This document shows, piece by piece, positions 62,521 through 64,000 of a stretch of 64,000 bases of DNA (position 1 is its first letter; every line of letters starts with the position of its first letter). This stretch comes from Anthoceros angustus (lineage: Eukaryota; Streptophyta; Anthocerotopsida; Anthocerotales; Anthocerotaceae), in the NCBI GenBank assembly GCA_010909165.1, contig MU008160.1, positions 1,178,001 through 1,242,000 on the forward strand, in the 5' to 3' direction. Under the pieces are notes generated by a model, which did no database searches, was not told where the DNA came from, and worked only from the letters and a program-made list of their open reading frames with translations. Both the position numbers and the translations under genes were made by a program.

Positions 62521-64000
62521 AGCATTAACTCATGGCTCAACTGTGGGGCAGGGATTGTGGGGCTTGTGTGCTACGCCGTGGGTTGTGGCCTGCTCATTCT
62601 GTTGCAGGGTTTCTTCGGCGCCCACATCACCAGGAGGCTGCCGAACGTCATGTCCTTCACAGACTTCGTTAGGAAGGTGAGTTAGCGGTGTTTGGTGCAC
62701 TCGGAACTTGTTGTAGGATCCAATTCTTTACATGCTGGAGGATGCTGACTCCTGAACTGCTCTTCAGGGCTTTGGGGACGTGCTGATGTTGTGGGTCACC
62801 CTCGTCATGATGCTCACCATAGGTATAGATCTTACTGCCGAGATGACAGCCGTAGGAGACCTTTTCAGCGATGTCATTGGGACTACCCGTGTACCCCTCG
62901 TTGTCCTAATCGCCATGGTGTCTATGGTTTACACGGCTGGTGGAGGGCTTTACGTGAGCATGATCACAGATCAGCTGCAGGCTGGCCTCACCCTTGTACT
63001 CCTGGCAATTTTTATCGTGTTTGTGGCCGTCACCTTCAGGGAAGCACTTCCCACAAGTACCTCGGTGCCACCTACCCAGGTGAGTCACAATCTGTCTGTG
63101 TGTTTGCTGGCAAGGCTTGCTTCTTGGCAGGGAAGACTGTATAACCCATCACCTCGTGCTGATTGTGCAGGGTATGCCACGATTACCACTATGCCGATCT
63201 CCCTGATATCAACCTGGTTATTCAGTGAGGCGATATGGCAGCGCTGTTGGGCATCTGTCTGTGACCGAAAGTTGAAGCAGGGTGCTTTTTGGGGAGCTTG
63301 CCAGTTAATGTACATGTCCTCTGTATGTTAATCTGATGTTGGGGTTGAGAAAAGGCAATATGGTTAAGCAGGAGCTCTTAAAGGCTTATGCTCCGTGTAC
63401 TAGGTTATTCTTGTGTGCTTCCTTTCTGGATTGGGTGGGAACCTCGCAGCCTGGTCCGGGATTGTGCCTTCTGGACTAGATGACTACGGCAACACCATTT
63501 TCTTCTCTTCACATGGCTTACGAACAGTGAGGCAGTCCAGGTGTGGCACTGTCCCTGTCGTTACTATCTGATGTCTGTAGTCTCAACATATACCCTCTGT
63601 TTGTTTGCGTTGCACAACCCCAGCTTATTTGTGTTCTTCTTGCAGGTGGTATGGGTCACTATCCTCGTGGCTAATCTGACGGTGATCCTGAGCGAATCAG
63701 CTCAAGATTCTCTACAAAATGCTCTCACAAACTGCATTGCAGGTGTGTTTCTGCGAAACCAGTCTATTTGGTGCCGTCTGTTGATGGTTGTCCTAACGAT
63801 TCCATGCCTGGTGGTATCACTCGGGGCAGGCAAACAATGCCATCCCTTGTTGGATCTGTTTGTGAACTGATGACAAACACTGACTCCTATCGTGTTCATT
63901 TGCCCAGGGCTACAATATCAACAGCCTGTTCCTCATCAGCAACATCGTGCCAGCCACATCCGCACTCCCGACATGTCAGAGCTGTTCACCAGCTACTGGG
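62521..64000 (+). pseudogene. sodium:solute symporter, second copy (decayed, runs off the window)
   Basis: Exons recognisable by match to 30.5-32 kb: 62552-62676 (the exon that is truncated in the other copy, G-I-V-G-L ... T-D-F-V-R-K), 62768-63079, from 63171, ~63405-63540, from ~63646, and from ~63907 to the edge. Damage: a 10-bp deletion near 63050 shifts the frame in the block corresponding to L-P-K-Y-L-G; the donor after the 63171 exon is altered (GCCAGTTAAT for GGCAGGTAAT); the 63.4-kb exon has frame-changing differences; the donor at ~63825 reads GGGGCAGG for AGGGTAGG; and bases are missing near 63970. The first two exons are not found. It and the 30-kb copy carry different lesions, so each decayed separately. 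Confidence 0.8.

Noticed and set aside
1-64000. CRISPR arrays, bacterial operons, riboswitches, tRNA genes
   Set aside because: Tandem arrays here lack unique spacers; genes are spliced and plant-type; no tRNA cloverleaf with a good T-arm was found by eye.

Overview
This is nuclear DNA of a land plant, most probably a seed-free vascular plant (fern or Isoetes-like lycophyte). The evidence is spliced GT-AG genes, plant Ty1-copia and CACTA transposons, many long intronless PPR-DYW genes, a spliced gene for a plastid-type MurC (an enzyme mosses, lycophytes and ferns keep and most angiosperms lack), and DYW domains of the 'KP/DRH' kind that are known from lineages with U-to-C organelle RNA editing (hornworts, some lycophytes, ferns). 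The species is an inference; nothing in the window fixes it.

Layout. 1-5372: repeat-rich flank ending in a CACTA (En/Spm) terminus, with a long ~91-bp tandem array. 5558-9541: a complete-ended Ty1-copia element on the minus strand with LTRs, PBS, PPT and TSD, but its reverse transcriptase is deleted. 9.5-11 kb: minisatellite and a second, decayed copia fragment. 11-16 kb: a chimeric block made of the 5' part of a sodium:solute symporter (SSS) gene and a PPR gene; an internal 1.77-kb segment is tandemly duplicated. 17.3-18.8 kb (-): intact lysophospholipid acyltransferase (MBOAT). 19.7-22.7 kb (-): decayed PPR-DYW gene. 23-29.8 kb: repeats, including a 1.08-kb tandem duplication of a retrotransposon C-terminal region. 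29.8-35.5 kb: the probable parent block, an SSS transporter gene (5' half damaged) followed by an intact 916-residue PPR-DYW gene. 36.1-38.2 kb: a second, divergent PPR-DYW gene. 38.6-44 kb: AT-rich island with an intronless papain-like protease gene and 5S-rRNA-derived repeats. 44.6-50.8 kb: cytosolic pyruvate kinase (+), CENP-C (-), and a five-exon folate-biopterin transporter (+) divergent from CENP-C. 51.9-54.8 kb (-): 13-exon MurC. 55.6-60.4 kb: GC-rich unknown sequence, a long hairpin, a duplicate of the MurC promoter plus exon 1, and a 61-bp minisatellite. 60.4-61.5 kb: F-box pseudogene. 62.4-64 kb: second SSS copy, decayed and cut by the window end.

Functional themes. Intact genes cover plastid wall synthesis (MurC), organelle RNA processing (two PPR-DYW), membrane-lipid remodelling (LPCAT type), glycolysis (pyruvate kinase), centromere assembly (CENP-C), pteridine transport and vacuolar proteolysis. 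The genes are not co-operonic; they are independent nuclear units. Four loci carry copies of the SSS gene or its 5' part and four carry PPR genes of one type, and they have recombined with each other. Gene starts were re-chosen at the first plausible ATG; splice models were built by hand from GT-AG sites and reading-frame continuity, without transcript support.
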